Source of the DNA: Saururus chinensis
Taxonomy: Eukaryota > Streptophyta > Magnoliopsida > Piperales > Saururaceae
Reading direction: 5' to 3'
Length of the DNA: 64,000 nt
Assembly (NCBI GenBank): GCA_035235625.1
Contig: CP141141.1
Coordinates: 38,773,719 to 38,837,718, forward strand
The translations under genes and the position numbers were made by a program. The notes beneath the pieces are model-generated. The model searched no databases. It was not told the origin of the DNA and saw nothing but the letters and a program-made list of their open reading frames with translations. This document shows, in pieces, positions 24,171 through 35,800 of this stretch. The stretch's first letter is position 1. Every line of letters starts with the position of its first letter.

Positions 24171-25710
24171 GTCAATTGGTCGCCAACAAAAGTTAGAAGC
24201 CACACATGACTTGTACTAAACATTTTAAATTCCAGTTTTTTTATTCACATTTTTTTTTTATTTTGATAAATATAACAATAGCCTTGTTGGTAGTGTTGTG
24301 GACCTCTTTACCTCATTGGTTAAAAACTAGTAAAAAAAAGAAAATAATAGTTACTCTTTCTACGGCATAGTCATACTCCAGCTTCTTAATCATACTCTGA
24401 GAAAAGTGAATCCTTCCATTGGAAGGTGAGACTCACCTTTTTTAGTTTTTTTAGTGAGTCTAATTAAAAGCTGGAGTAAGATTTTAATATAAAGATAATA
24501 AAATAAGAATATCATCTTCGGCAAAAAAAAAAAAAAAACTATATGAGTTAGGGGCCAAAAATGTAACCCATTCTCTGATGCTTACGGTTAGCTTAAGTGA
24601 AATGTGACAGTAACATACGCCAATAAGTGCAAACGCAAATATAAGAACGGAAATAAAATAGTAAAATGGCAACTATGTGCCTTATTATAAATTATTAATA
24701 AAAAATAAAAAATAGCCAAATACTGGAGTCTACTCTATTATTCTCTAAACAAAACCATCTATCTGCTACTCTGATTTTATCAAAAAAGTGCATTACTTAA
24801 AAACCCTGAAGGGAACATGTTAATACTCATTTTCACCAATACTCAGTTTATGCTTATTCGAAAAAAGAAGTTTCCCGGATTTACATGCCCTTAAGGGAAC
24901 ATGCTAGAAGATAAACTCTTTCAAGCTTTGAATCTATAATGAGCGAACCAAATCAGTAGACAAACAGCGTGCTTTATTAATTATAAGCATACCCTGGAAT
25001 GGGAGCAAGATGTGACATCACAGTTGCCAAATATATTCCGGAAGCCATTGTGATGACCGGCAGGGTCAACAAAGGATTGCGATATTTGAGCGGAAACTAG
25101 CAAGAGAGCCATCAGAATTAAAGCGTTCATGAAAGTCTCTTGGAATTATAGATCTCAAGAGAGCATCGATGAAAGACTCTCGGCATTAGAGTCAGAGATG
25201 CTCAAGAGATCAAGATGAACATCAAAACTAAACCTACTCACATAAAAAAGGCTAATCTGTGGTAACAAAAGACATGATGACCTTCTTCCTCTCTTTACTC
25301 CACCTCTCAACCCCACTTTTTCTGGCCTACCCCACCTCTCGCACATGTTACAACTTCATTAATGATGGTCTTTAACATAGGAGCTATTAAATTTTTTAAT
25401 TTATTTATAAACTTTAATTTTAAAAGGTATATTCATAAAGATTTTCAACTCCTTAAAAGTTAAAATCAAAAATAAATTTTAATTTTACTTGATTCTAAAC
25501 TTTATCTAACATTGAACAAAACTGACTTCTATTAATGGTAACTCACCCCTTTGACTATCCATAGATAAGTCAACTAACAGCTGACACGCACAAATATATA
25601 AATAAACATATATAATGCATAGTGTATGGCAAAGCCTAAGACCACATTGAGTAGCTTTGCCCTAGTACGAGAGAGTGTTTCTAACTATCAACTTGAAACC
25701 ATTTGTAGGA
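24171..25710. other. Intergenic with a short MITE
   Basis: No supported gene. A Stowaway-like element at 24376-24476 is listed separately. Around 25128-25190 there is a short imperfect direct repeat (ATGAAAGTCTCT and ATGAAAGACTCT). Confidence 0.45.
24376..24476. mobile_element. Stowaway-like MITE, about 100 bp
   Basis: Perfect ends CTCCAGCTT and AAGCTGGAG, flanked by TA on both sides (24374-24375 and 24477-24478). The interior holds further small palindromes (CCTTCCATTGGAAGG, GTGAGACTCAC). Confidence 0.65.
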
Positions 25711-25870
25711 AAATATTTTCACATCTAAAGCACATATCAAAAACTCACACATGAATATTAATTGGTCTAAATTAGTAAGTTCATGTGAATTTTGTATTGG
25801 GTCCACTTGTAAAGTCTAATTAAAATACATGTGTGAATTTTTGTGGGTATTTTTTGTTGTAAGAATATTA
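25711..25870. mobile_element. Small foldback MITE, family X, copy 2
   Basis: Ends AAATATTTTCACATCTAAAG and TTTTGTTGTAAGAATATTA are inverted relatives. The inner parts AACTCACACATGAATATTAA and TTAAAATACATGTGTGAATT also pair. Same plan as the elements at 12214 and 28526. Confidence 0.5.
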
Positions 25871-26764
25871 CTATTCTTTGTTAAATCTAGCTAGTCGCAT
25901 ATTCCTAGTTTTCTGACTTCCTGTGCTACTTACCAAAACTATATTTTTCAACCAAAAAAAAAGGATGTGGGATAGATTTTAAGGCCTCACCATCTTGTTC
26001 TTTGTCCAATCACTATGTTCTTGCTATGAAAATATATTTGCATAAATGGAGCTATTTAGTCTTTTGATCTACTGTATAGAGATAATACTTAGTTAACAAT
26101 TTACAAATGCCCAATTTACAGCATCACATTGCATGCTACGTTTCAACACTTATACTCAAAACCAAAGATGTAAAGATCCAAGAGTTTTTTCCATATTACC
26201 TGACCTAAGATACAAATATTTCATATTCCCTAGTTTTGTAAAAAACATTCTACCGAACTTAGGTTTACACAAAATAGACCAAAATATCCTTTCAACAAGG
26301 ATTGGGTTAAAAATCGTGTAAACTAGTTGTGACAAAGCATAAACAAAGAGGAGATCGGAGCTCAAAGATGATTTGTGATTTTCGCCCGGCAGTTTTCATC
26401 AACAACAAATTCCGATTTCTATTCGGCAATTGTCGGCCTCCCTCACTTCATCGGCGATCGTTCTCTAATTTTTGTCCAAAAAATTCTAACCACAAACTAT
26501 TTATCATTACAAAAGGAGATCAAGATGATACTGCAACTCAAAAAATGAATCTTGAGGGATTATCTAGGGAGAACATGGATATATAAGAGGGACTCTAGTA
26601 TAATTGTAGAATCGCTATGATAGCCTCCTACCCTATTGTGCAAAGAGGGACTCTAGTATGATTTTTTATATGCAAGTTTTACTATGTAGAACATCTTATG
26701 TAAGCATATACACGATCTCAGAGGTTTTTATCCCTGACTTGATGAACAATTGTATAAATAACAA
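25871..26764. other. Intergenic, no gene seen
   Basis: AT-rich. Short ORFs are present but show no family resemblance or splice-site support. Confidence 0.4.
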
Positions 26765-27375
26765 ATACTAGTGAATATCATGTTATCAATAATATGCTAT
26801 GGCGAATATCATATTATCGTATATGCGATATAGAGGAAAATAAATAATACATCTTGTTGGCATATCGTGTTATCGATAACACGTTATGGCGAATATCATG
26901 TTATTGATAATACGCTATGACGAATATCATATTATAGTATATGCAATATAGAGGAAAATAAATAACACGTCTTGTTGGAATATCGTGTTATCGATAACAC
27001 GCTATGCTAACATATCGTGTTATCAATCGTGTTATCAATAATACGCTATTGCAAATCTCATGTTATTGATAATACGCTATAGCAAATATCGTGTTATCGA
27101 TAACACGCTTTGGCAAATATCGTATTATTGTATATGTGATATAGAGGATATCGTAACATATTGTATTATCAATAGCACGCATTGTTGGCATATCGTGTTA
27201 TCGATAATACGCTATGGTGGCATATTGTGTTATCGATAATACATTATGGCGAATGTTATGTTATAGTATATGCAATATAGAGAATATCATATTATGGGTT
27301 GTCGGCTTAAAGAATACATATCGTATTATCAAAATATGTTTTATTGACATATTGAGTTATTGTATATGCGATATG
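26765..27375. repeat. Satellite-like array built on CGTGTTATCGATAACACG
   Basis: An irregular tandem array of ~31-bp monomers of the form ATATCGTGTTATCGATAACACGCTATGGCGA (variants). Monomers are grouped in a longer unit of 118 bp that includes ATTATCGTATATGCGATATAGAGG; that phrase starts at 26813 and again at 26931. The 18-bp palindrome CGTGTTATCGATAACACG is perfect at 26866-26883, 26984-27001 and 27090-27107, and diverged elsewhere. Confidence 0.8.
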
Positions 27376-28525
27376 GATTAAGTGTTGGACATAGGCCATG
27401 CGGAGCGTGAGATTTTTGGTTCATTTAATGAGAGACATCCTCTTATTCTCGCATTCTCGGAAGTCTCGCGAGTCATGTAAAGTTGATGTACTCTGCCCGA
27501 TTTTATTTGGATTCGTTGTACTCCCAAAAATCATTTATTTTTGCAGCATTCAATCCCCATTTGGCACAAGTCTCCGGAGTCCTTCAATCTATTCTAAACG
27601 CAACCCAATTTTTCATATTGCATGAACATTTTGTTTGTTGCAATTCAGCAAGCACTAAAGTGTCTTCCTTTGATTCCCCCTTTCGAACCAATTTTTGGAT
27701 TGAAACTGGGAGGTGGCTCTGTTTTGGTTTGTTCTCTGGAACACAGGATTGAGAAGGATAAATTTTTTACTTTCTATCAATCATCTTTAAGTGGGTGATT
27801 TATTTTTTGTATGTTGAGTGTTTTGATTTTGCTCATACAAATTTGTGCCATTGTCGATAATTTTTCACCAATAATGAGATAAGAGCTTTGGTAAAGGTTT
27901 AGGTTTGACCTAAGGGATATTTATCCTAAACCAGATCATATGGGATTAAGTGTTAAAATCCAGGGAATATAGAATATTTGTAAATCGAGCCAGGTAATAT
28001 GGAAAAAACTCAAGATCCAATGCATACTACAACACTAAATTGCATACTAGAGCTCAATACTTTCTTACATGAGCTGTAAGAGCTGCAATCATATGTTGTA
28101 AACATGGCAGTAGTTGTTAGTTGTCAGATAGTTATTAATGAAAGTCCAAGTTTCGTTTAGTGCTAGAAAAGGCTCGAAATCAAGTAAAATTAAAAGTCAA
28201 TTGTAAATTTCAATAGTTGAATATGTTTACATGTTCATATTTTAAAATTGAAGCTTATAAAAAAATTATTAAATGACTTTCATATTCGAAAGCATCATTA
28301 ATAGAGTTGTAACACATTTCGTAATTAAAAGATGTCATGGTCAGGTCAGATTTGGCATGGCTGGAGCCATAACAACATCAAGGTTTTTGCTACGACCACA
28401 ATCGGATTTATGGTTTTGGGTGCCACACATTTGGCCTTTCTCATATGCGTAGGTCTAGTTTTAATATTCTTCAAATTTTGCTCATGATTCTTCAATTTTA
28501 GACCTATGTCTGCTTACGTGAAAAA
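27376..28525. other. Intergenic, no gene recognised
   Basis: Overlapping short ORFs at about 27398-27752 show no recognisable domain and no conserved splice structure. Confidence 0.4.
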
Positions 28526-28682
28526 TGATATTTACACATCAAAACAACACAACAACAACTCATGTGAGTTTTGATTAGATTGGTTAAGTGAGCCCAAATG
28601 AACTTTGTGTAAGGCTCACACTTATTAAGTCCAACCAAAACTCATGTGAGTTTTTATGGATACTTTTATTGTGTAAATATCA
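28526..28682. mobile_element. Small foldback MITE, family X, copy 3
   Basis: Ends TGATATTTACACATCAAAAC and TTTTATTGTGTAAATATCA are inverted copies. The inner arms ACTCATGTGAGTTTTGATTA and CCAACCAAAACTCATGTGAG also pair. It is the best preserved of the three family members in the window. Confidence 0.6.
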
Positions 28683-29204
28683 CTATTTTTTAAGTGAAAT
28701 CCACTTTAAAAAACTAGTGTTACTTTTGATTGGGTTAAGATTTGGTTGAATCATGTTCGCGATTATAGTATTTGCTTAACAGTAGCATTTATGACCTCTA
28801 GTGACCTTTGAGTCTTTGATATGGCGGCATGAGACATGTTTCTAGTACTTGCCTACAGAGAGTAACCCATTGCTTATGGGGGGAACACCCATGGGCCTTC
28901 TATTTTTTTTATTTGCGGTGTACACAGGGTGGAGCTAGAAATTTTCTTTTGGAGGAGTAATTTATTGTGTCATTATTTTACTCCTTTCAAGTGCTCTATC
29001 ACAAAAATTTATAAGTTCTTAGATAAATTTAAAAGTTAATGTCACCAACACATCTATCTTCTTCCCACGCATGCATTAAGTGCATCGCTATTGGATCTCA
29101 ATTTGACAATGCGTATTAGTTAGAGGTTGGATTGAGGTCCCATGGCTTATGATGCACCCCATGCATACCATGCGAGCTGTATGGGATGCATACTATCATG
29201 AGTC
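28683..29204. other. Intergenic, no gene seen
   Basis: No ORF or repeat is supported in this stretch. Confidence 0.4.
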
Positions 29205-29207
29205 TTA

Positions 29208-29737
29208 GGGGTTGTTTGGGTACTGAATCTGTGAAAGATTCAGTCTCAATTCAGTACTGAATTATTAGAATCTTGTTTGTGTATTGAAGCTGTACTGAAT
29301 TAAAAATTCAGCACTGAAGTTAGATTCAGGCCTAAATCAGCCTGAGGTGATTCAGTCAATTCAGTCTCCTAATCACCATTTTGAAAATTACAGATTCTAT
29401 TATTTTTTAATGGTTAGCGTTCATATTGATTTGAACCTCGAAGAATGTGTCATATAGGTAGGGCCCACTTTGAAAGTTCAAAATTACCTACCCTTGTAGG
29501 ATCTTGTTTGATAGAGCTTGAATTTAGAAATGTAATGGTACCAAGAATGTGCATATCCGAGTTCGAGAGAGATAGTTATATTAGTTTAAAGTTTTAAAAC
29601 TGGGTTTGACATGACATTTAAATTTATTCTAACAAATTCTCTACACAAACGTAATTCATATTTAGCGGTGAATTTTTTGAATTAATTCACTATTGAATTA
29701 ATTCGCTACTGAATTAATTCCGTACCCAAATGACCCC
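29208..29737. mobile_element. Tourist-like (PIF/Harbinger) non-autonomous element
   Basis: Ends GGGGTTGTTTGGGTAC and GTACCCAAATGACCCC, flanked by TTA on both sides (29205-29207 and 29738-29740), the classical PIF/Harbinger duplication. Interior is rich in ATTCAG and TGAATTAATTC motifs near the ends and has no ORF. 530 bp. Confidence 0.85.
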
Positions 29738-29972
29738 TTAATATAAAAGTTATATATTTTATTAGAAAGATTTGTTTTATTCTATTTTAGGATGATTGTC
29801 TATAATTATAATTGCATATTCTCTCTGTCTTACATTAATCGTTCTATTTGGCAAAAAAGTTTGTTCTAGATTAATAGTTCTATATTTTATTTCATTTAAG
29901 TAGTTGGATATTTCAAGAAAATATCATTAGCTTATTTTCTCTTTTTTAGATGTAGTTTCACCATTTAATAAA

Positions 29973-30200
29973 GGGAAAATATATAAATATTAAAAAAATA
30001 TTTACTAAATAATAGAGAAAAAAATATTTTTGATAATAGTGTTCTTTTTTGCCACACAAGATGGTTTTTTTATTAAAAAAATTATTTATGAGTTTCATCT
30101 GACAAAACTCATTTTACATAGATTTCATCTTTTTAAAAGATAAAATTAGCATATTATAGGCAAGTGTATTTATTTCATCTTTTTAAACTACAAAATCAAT
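29973..30200. mobile_element. Diverged MULE terminus
   Basis: Follows the same order as the terminal repeats of the MULEs at 41801 and 52371: GGGAAAATATATAAATATT, a run of A with ATATTTACTA, then GTGTTCTTTTTTGCCACACA (30050-30069). Next come weak hairpin motifs in place of the GATTTCGTCC ones. No opposite terminus was found, so this is a worn relic. Confidence 0.5.
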
Positions 30201-30334
30201 ATATTGTTACTAATTTCGATTGTGAGAAGTATATTTGGCAAACCACGATTGTAGGTAAGTGTATTGTAAAGAATGAAATCAATACATTGTCACTCTAAAA
30301 GACAAAATTAATATATTATTATACATGTGTAAGT

Positions 30335-30750
30335 GTCTAGCAAGTATTGCAGCTCCAGCGCTGATAGCCCCCTAGCAATGCTAGCGAGAGCTGAAGCTAT
30401 AGCGCCCACTAGATTTCTCCTTTATATATACCATCTCTTGTAGATTTGAGTGTGAGCTGCATAATAACTGCAAAACATTTAACCTTTTTCCTATTATTTC
30501 TATAAGTGGGTTCATACTAATCATTAATTTAGTATGTAATGCGATCAGTATAAAATGATAATTACAGCCTAAATTTTATTTTTTAGTTACCAAGAAAAAA
30601 TGAAATCAATGTTGTTTTCAGCCTCTATGAATGGTTACACCCCAGGTCCCCTAACTGCCCCGCCACCCCAAACTCGGTCAAAAAAATAAATAAAGAAAAC
30701 TTGGCATATAGAATCCCGGCTTAGGAAGACATCACAAAATGCATACCAAC
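30335..30750. repeat. Direct duplication, unit 1
   Basis: Starts AGTGTCTAGCAAGTATTGCA and includes TTCCTATTATTTCTATAAGT, GCGATCAGTATAAAATGATA, and the tract ending in GCCACCCCAAACTC and GACATCACAAAATGCAT. The same order recurs at 30805-31945 once the hAT insertion there is removed. Confidence 0.7.
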
Positions 30751-30804
30751 CCCTTTGCTTGATTTTATTAAATAGATTTACTAGAATTATTTCCCTTTTC
30801 ATAT

Positions 30805-31945
30805 ATAAGGTTGTCTAGCTGGCATTGCAACTTCAGCGCTAGGTGTGTTCATAGATTTTCATTGTCCGAATGTTTGTCCGTATCCGTGTTCATTTTTATA
30901 TGAAATAAACAAATTTTTTTGTCCAGGCCGGACATGGATAAAATTTTTTATCCGCACTAATAAGGAGCTACAGACACGGATATACCCTTGTCCGTGGGAC
31001 TGTGTCTGTGGACGTCTGCCACTCTTACTTAACATTTTCTTAAATATAGTAATAATTATTATTAATTATTAGAAGAAAAAAAAATTAAAATTCAATTCTT
31101 ATGTAATATTTTAGGACAGTCCTAACATGCTACATAGGCACTTGACTACATAAAAACATGAATTCAGTACCTATGTAGTATGTTAGAACAGTCCTAACAT
31201 GCTACATAGGTACTGGATAGTTTGAAAATATAAATTCATAATTTATATAGCATGCTAGGATAATCTTAATATATTGCATAGGTATTAAATAACTTGAAAA
31301 CATAGATCTAGTAAATATGTAACATGTTAAGACAACTTTTACATGCTATAAAAGTGCTAAATTTTTTAAATAAAAATAAAAATTTAGGTGTTGAAATATT
31401 TGTCCATGTCCGTCTGTGTCCGTAACGGATGGACTTGAATAAAGTATAATACAAACTAGGACGGACACGGACAAGAGTTATTCAAATGACGGACAGACAC
31501 AGATAACCCTCTGTCCACGTTCATTTCCGTTCGTGAACACCCCTATTCAACGTTGGCTAGCCCCCTTACCAAAGGGCAAGTCATCAATGAAGTTACAACG
31601 CTCCCTAAATTTCTCCTTTGTATCTAAGCAACATAATAGGCACAAAAAATTTACTTTTTCCTATTATTTCTAAGTTGGTTAATACTAATAATTAATTTAG
31701 TACACATGCGATCAGTATAACCTGATAATTATAGCCTAAATTTTCATTTATTGGATAATTAATAATGATTAATTTCATGTTTTCAGTTACCAAAAAAATG
31801 AAATCAATATTGTTTTCAGCCATGGTAACCCCCAGTCCCGCTATCCGCCCTGCCACCCCAAACTCCATAAAAAACAAAATAAAAAAAACTGACATATAGG
31901 AAAACGAAAATAATCCTAGCGTAGACGACATCACAGAATGCTAGT
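30805..31945. repeat. Direct duplication, unit 2, split by a hAT element
   Basis: Starts AGGTTGTCTAGCTGGCATTGCA. It is interrupted at 30840 by a 706-bp hAT element and resumes at 31546 with the same order as unit 1 (TTTCTCCTTTGTATCTAAG, GCGATCAGTATAACCTGATA, GCCACCCCAAACTCC, GACATCACAGAATGC). Duplication therefore preceded insertion. Confidence 0.7.
30840..31545. mobile_element. hAT-type non-autonomous element, copy 1
   Basis: Ends TAGGTGTGTTC and GAACACCCCTA with 8-bp flanks TTCAGCGC (30832-30839) and TTCAACGT (31546-31553), a target duplication with two changes. Subterminal regions are packed with GTCCG/CGGAC motifs (GGACACGGACA). The middle has imperfect repeats of TAACATGCTACATAGG. No transposase. 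Related to the element at 61398-62292 in opposite orientation. Confidence 0.75.
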
Positions 31946-32826
31946 TAGCTGAATGACATAAAGCAATTAGCCACACAAGAGCTCATATCAATTCTCACAC
32001 TCTTTTATCGGTAAAACTATGCTCAAATTCATGGTTCCGTCCTAGCTAAAACATCCTCGCTACGGCTAAATAGTAGAAAACCAACCGGGAAGTTGGGAAC
32101 ACGAACATCATGTGAAAAACATGTAACAAGATCATCTGAAATTATGAATAGCTTTCCTTACCGACTCCTCATGCCTTCGTCGAGAGGACAAATAATATAC
32201 ACACACGAACCTCCACACAGCTTTCACTAAAATCACCTTACGTTTCCTACAAGGAAAGAAATCAAAAGGAGGATACACAGTTGCATGTACAATAATTTGG
32301 TGAACCTATAGCATCCTTGGCATTAGATACAATAACCTTTTTTGGGTAAGTTCGAGACAAGAATTTATAACATATTGACGACTCTATACAAAACAAATAA
32401 AGCCTCACTTGAGAATGGACGGAAAAAATAAAAATCTAGTCGACAAATAATAGTGCAGCCGATTCAGAGTTCACTTAACTGAATAGTGTATTAACTAAAA
32501 TTCGCACTTGCTACCAGTTCAACGAACACTTCGAAATCTGGCTTTTGTTATGCAAGAGATACAATGAATATTCCACACTTATATTTACAAAAATCAGCCA
32601 AGACTTGAAGCCAGCATCCTCTAGTTAAAAAGGGGAAGTAGGAATTTGAAAGGGTAAAAGACAAAATTATATATACATGATTTTATGCGAGGTAAATGAC
32701 AGAACCAGAATGAATCACCCGGTCAAAAGCTAATTTCTGTATCTGGTGAGATGATGTGTGTCAGTTGCATCATTTTTTGCACTAGTCAACAACTGAAGTA
32801 TAGTAAAAATGCATACAGAAGCTGCT
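31946..32826. other. 3' flank / 3' UTR of the DUF789 gene
   Basis: Lies downstream of the stop codon of the minus-strand gene. Non-coding; the part nearest the stop codon is likely 3' UTR. Confidence 0.45.
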
Positions 32827-35800
32827 CTAGCGCCTACGTGAAAGGAAGAACTCATAATCTGGTTGTCTGTTCTCGTATTTTTGGTCTTCCTTGCAAACAG
32901 AAGCTGTTGCAAGTACGCAAGCACTCTCTTCCAGAGTCCTTAGCCGCTCCTTCAGTATTTCAGAGGGCCTCAAACTTGAACATCCTGCATTGTTCATGGT
33001 CCCAGAGTTTTTATGCTGAAACCAGCACTCACCCTGCAAGTAAACAATGTAGGTCAGAACCGAATGGAGAAACTAATTTCCATTCCAAAATTCAAATTAA
33101 AAAATAAAATCCTAGAAGATTGTTGTTTGCAGGGTTGACATCAGTGACATATGCTAATTAATAAATGGTAAGAAGAGAATCATCAATTATAAAGGATAAA
33201 GAAATAACATTAATTGGATTCACTAGATTCAAAATCCATCTAGTCAAATAAAAAATCAAAACACCTGGGCATTGAAACTCTGTAAGCCAATAACAGGAGA
33301 AGCTATACAAGGATCCATGTTGAGTAAGTCCAATGAGGCACTTCTGTAAATGAAATGCCCAAGTGAATGGTATGTCAAAAATGCAGCACGGAAGTTACCA
33401 TCAGGTATGCGATAAATGGGATACCAAGCAACAGAATACCTGACACACAACAAAGGATCATGAGATAAACATGTGAAATAGAACATTTGAACCAAGGAAT
33501 AGTTTATAACATCTGTACTGTAAACATGTACATAAACAAAACCAAAATTGTCAAGTATCTCAATTTACCATGATAAAGGATGCATATCATGCAAATTCAA
33601 GTGTTCAAGCTTAAGCGGATCCCCAAACATTTGGCTATTTGAAGTGCTTTCATTTCTGACAAGCTCCTGTATCCTGATCATGCAACACAACACGGGAAAA
33701 AAAAGTGAAAATTAGCCATTGGCCTTAGTATGTAGATGGAAAAAAGACTGATTTGATATTCTGATGGCCTATGCATGCAAATGATAATATTTTCCTTCCT
33801 CAAATTTTTAAGTCCTGGTGGATCATGCAGAAACATATTCTCCATTAGGCACAGTAACGACATAAAAAAAGACTTAACAGGAACAAATCTTTCATAAGAA
33901 ATGCTAATGCATATACCCTTTTTAGGCTCTTAGGGCCAACAGCTCCTAAAGGTTCAACAAAAATGGTGGAAAAGAGCCCCATTCATGACCTTCCATGACA
34001 AAACTTATTTCCCCTTTAAGGGCTCTTCAACCTCAAAAGCCTGAAAGTTCTCTGCCAATATCAATCTTTTGCTATTTAAATATATATTCTGGTGATTAAA
34101 AAAGTCAAAAAATACTGACATTCAATTTGATCTCTAGCAAATATGTTCCTTTAATATGTTCTACTAATTTTATAAGCTCCGACTTTCCAAGTTTTTTATG
34201 TTATGCTTCCTCAGAAAACAATGCAAATGAAGAAACACTTTAAAATTAAAGTCTTGAAACCCCTCTAGATCCAGCCTACCATGATAGGCTGGTACTAAGC
34301 AGAAAATATTAGCAAACTGGTATAGCTTACTTTTCAAATAATGGTCGGCGTAGCTGAGGTTGCTCAGTTTCAAAATACTCGAAAAGGAGTTCCAGATCAC
34401 CAAGCTGAGGAACAACACTGAATGCATTTAATGGATCTGAACCAGGAAAACCATCAAGATGCCGGTGCATTCCTACATCCTCATCTTTCAAGGGCTGGGG
34501 CAGAAGCATCGCAAGCATGGGAAGAAAACTGGAAGCTGTATCTTCAGAGGATTTATCCCCGAAACAACTTTTAACATCCTCAATATCAGCAGTGCAACTC
34601 TTAGGATGCCCAAACAGTTGCACAGCTGACAAAAATGGCACAAAATAAGCATGAAATGTAAAACGATCAGGTCCAAGTCTCTTTGGTTGAAAATCCTCAA
34701 CTTTAATTTCCAGTCCACAGCTCCCCGGCCTTTCATACCACTGCCAAAGGTTTCCCAAAGAAAGATTAGGTATCTGATGTCTGCAGAGAGAATCACCAAT
34801 TACCTTATTAGCTGAACATGAATAGCAAGACAGACGACTATATGCTTGGCAAAGAATAGGAGAGGCAGCATCAAGAAATCTCTCAAATTCAGCAAGAGGG
34901 TGACCTGTGGCCAATTGAACAACTTCGGATTGAAGTCTTAACCTGTAGGAATCATTTACCGCTTGAACTATCTTTTCAGCACCAGTCAATGAAGTGAACA
35001 TTGTGTCTGTCTCACCACCACCTACATTGTGATAGGTTCCAGATTTAGAAGCATCAAGACTCAACTTGATAACCGCTTCATCTGCCTTGGTAAATGAGCC
35101 ATTTACAGGCCCAAAATTATTGCCATCAGGGGCTCTTTCTTGTTTATTTAAGAAACCCAATTTCCTTCCATTCATATCTTCCAGACTCCTAGCAGCCAAT
35201 GACCTTTCAGGGAATGATGTGGTAGAACAATTTCTGCTAGTGCAGAACGTCTCTACAGTTTTCCTTCCAACAGGCACCCACTTTTGCAACAAACATCCAA
35301 ATTTCTGATCTTGATTTTCACAATCAGGATGTTGAACTTCACTCTCTAACTTCGTATTTTCGACAAGTTCATCATCAGTTAAGAAGAGAGAATCACCAGA
35401 ACAGCTGTCAGGCATAATAAATTTGCTATGAGATATCCGATCACATGACACAGTTGTGGCTGAAAGATCAGGTAGTAAACTATGTGGAACCCCCATACTA
35501 ATGGAACAAGTTTTTTCCAGTGACCTTGTCTCTTCCAAATGTGATGGTAAGGTCTCAAGTGGACGACAATATTGGGTGCTGCTGTCAGCTATAGGAAATA
35601 TTTTTTCATCAACAGTTGCTACTTTTTTTTGTATGATACCCATTACTGCAGCACTCTGTGACTTGATCTTTCTATCATGACGCTTCATTCTGTAGTTAAG
35701 GTTTTTACTTTGCTTTGAGTGCAAGAAAAATTTACCTACATACTTTGTAATGGCCTTATTTTTTGAAGCTTCATCTTGTGACCTTCGCAAAGAAGAACAT

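Noticed and set aside
27398-27752. Overlapping ORFs as a small gene
   Set aside because: No recognisable domain, no clear splice sites, and neighbouring sequence is repeat-rich.
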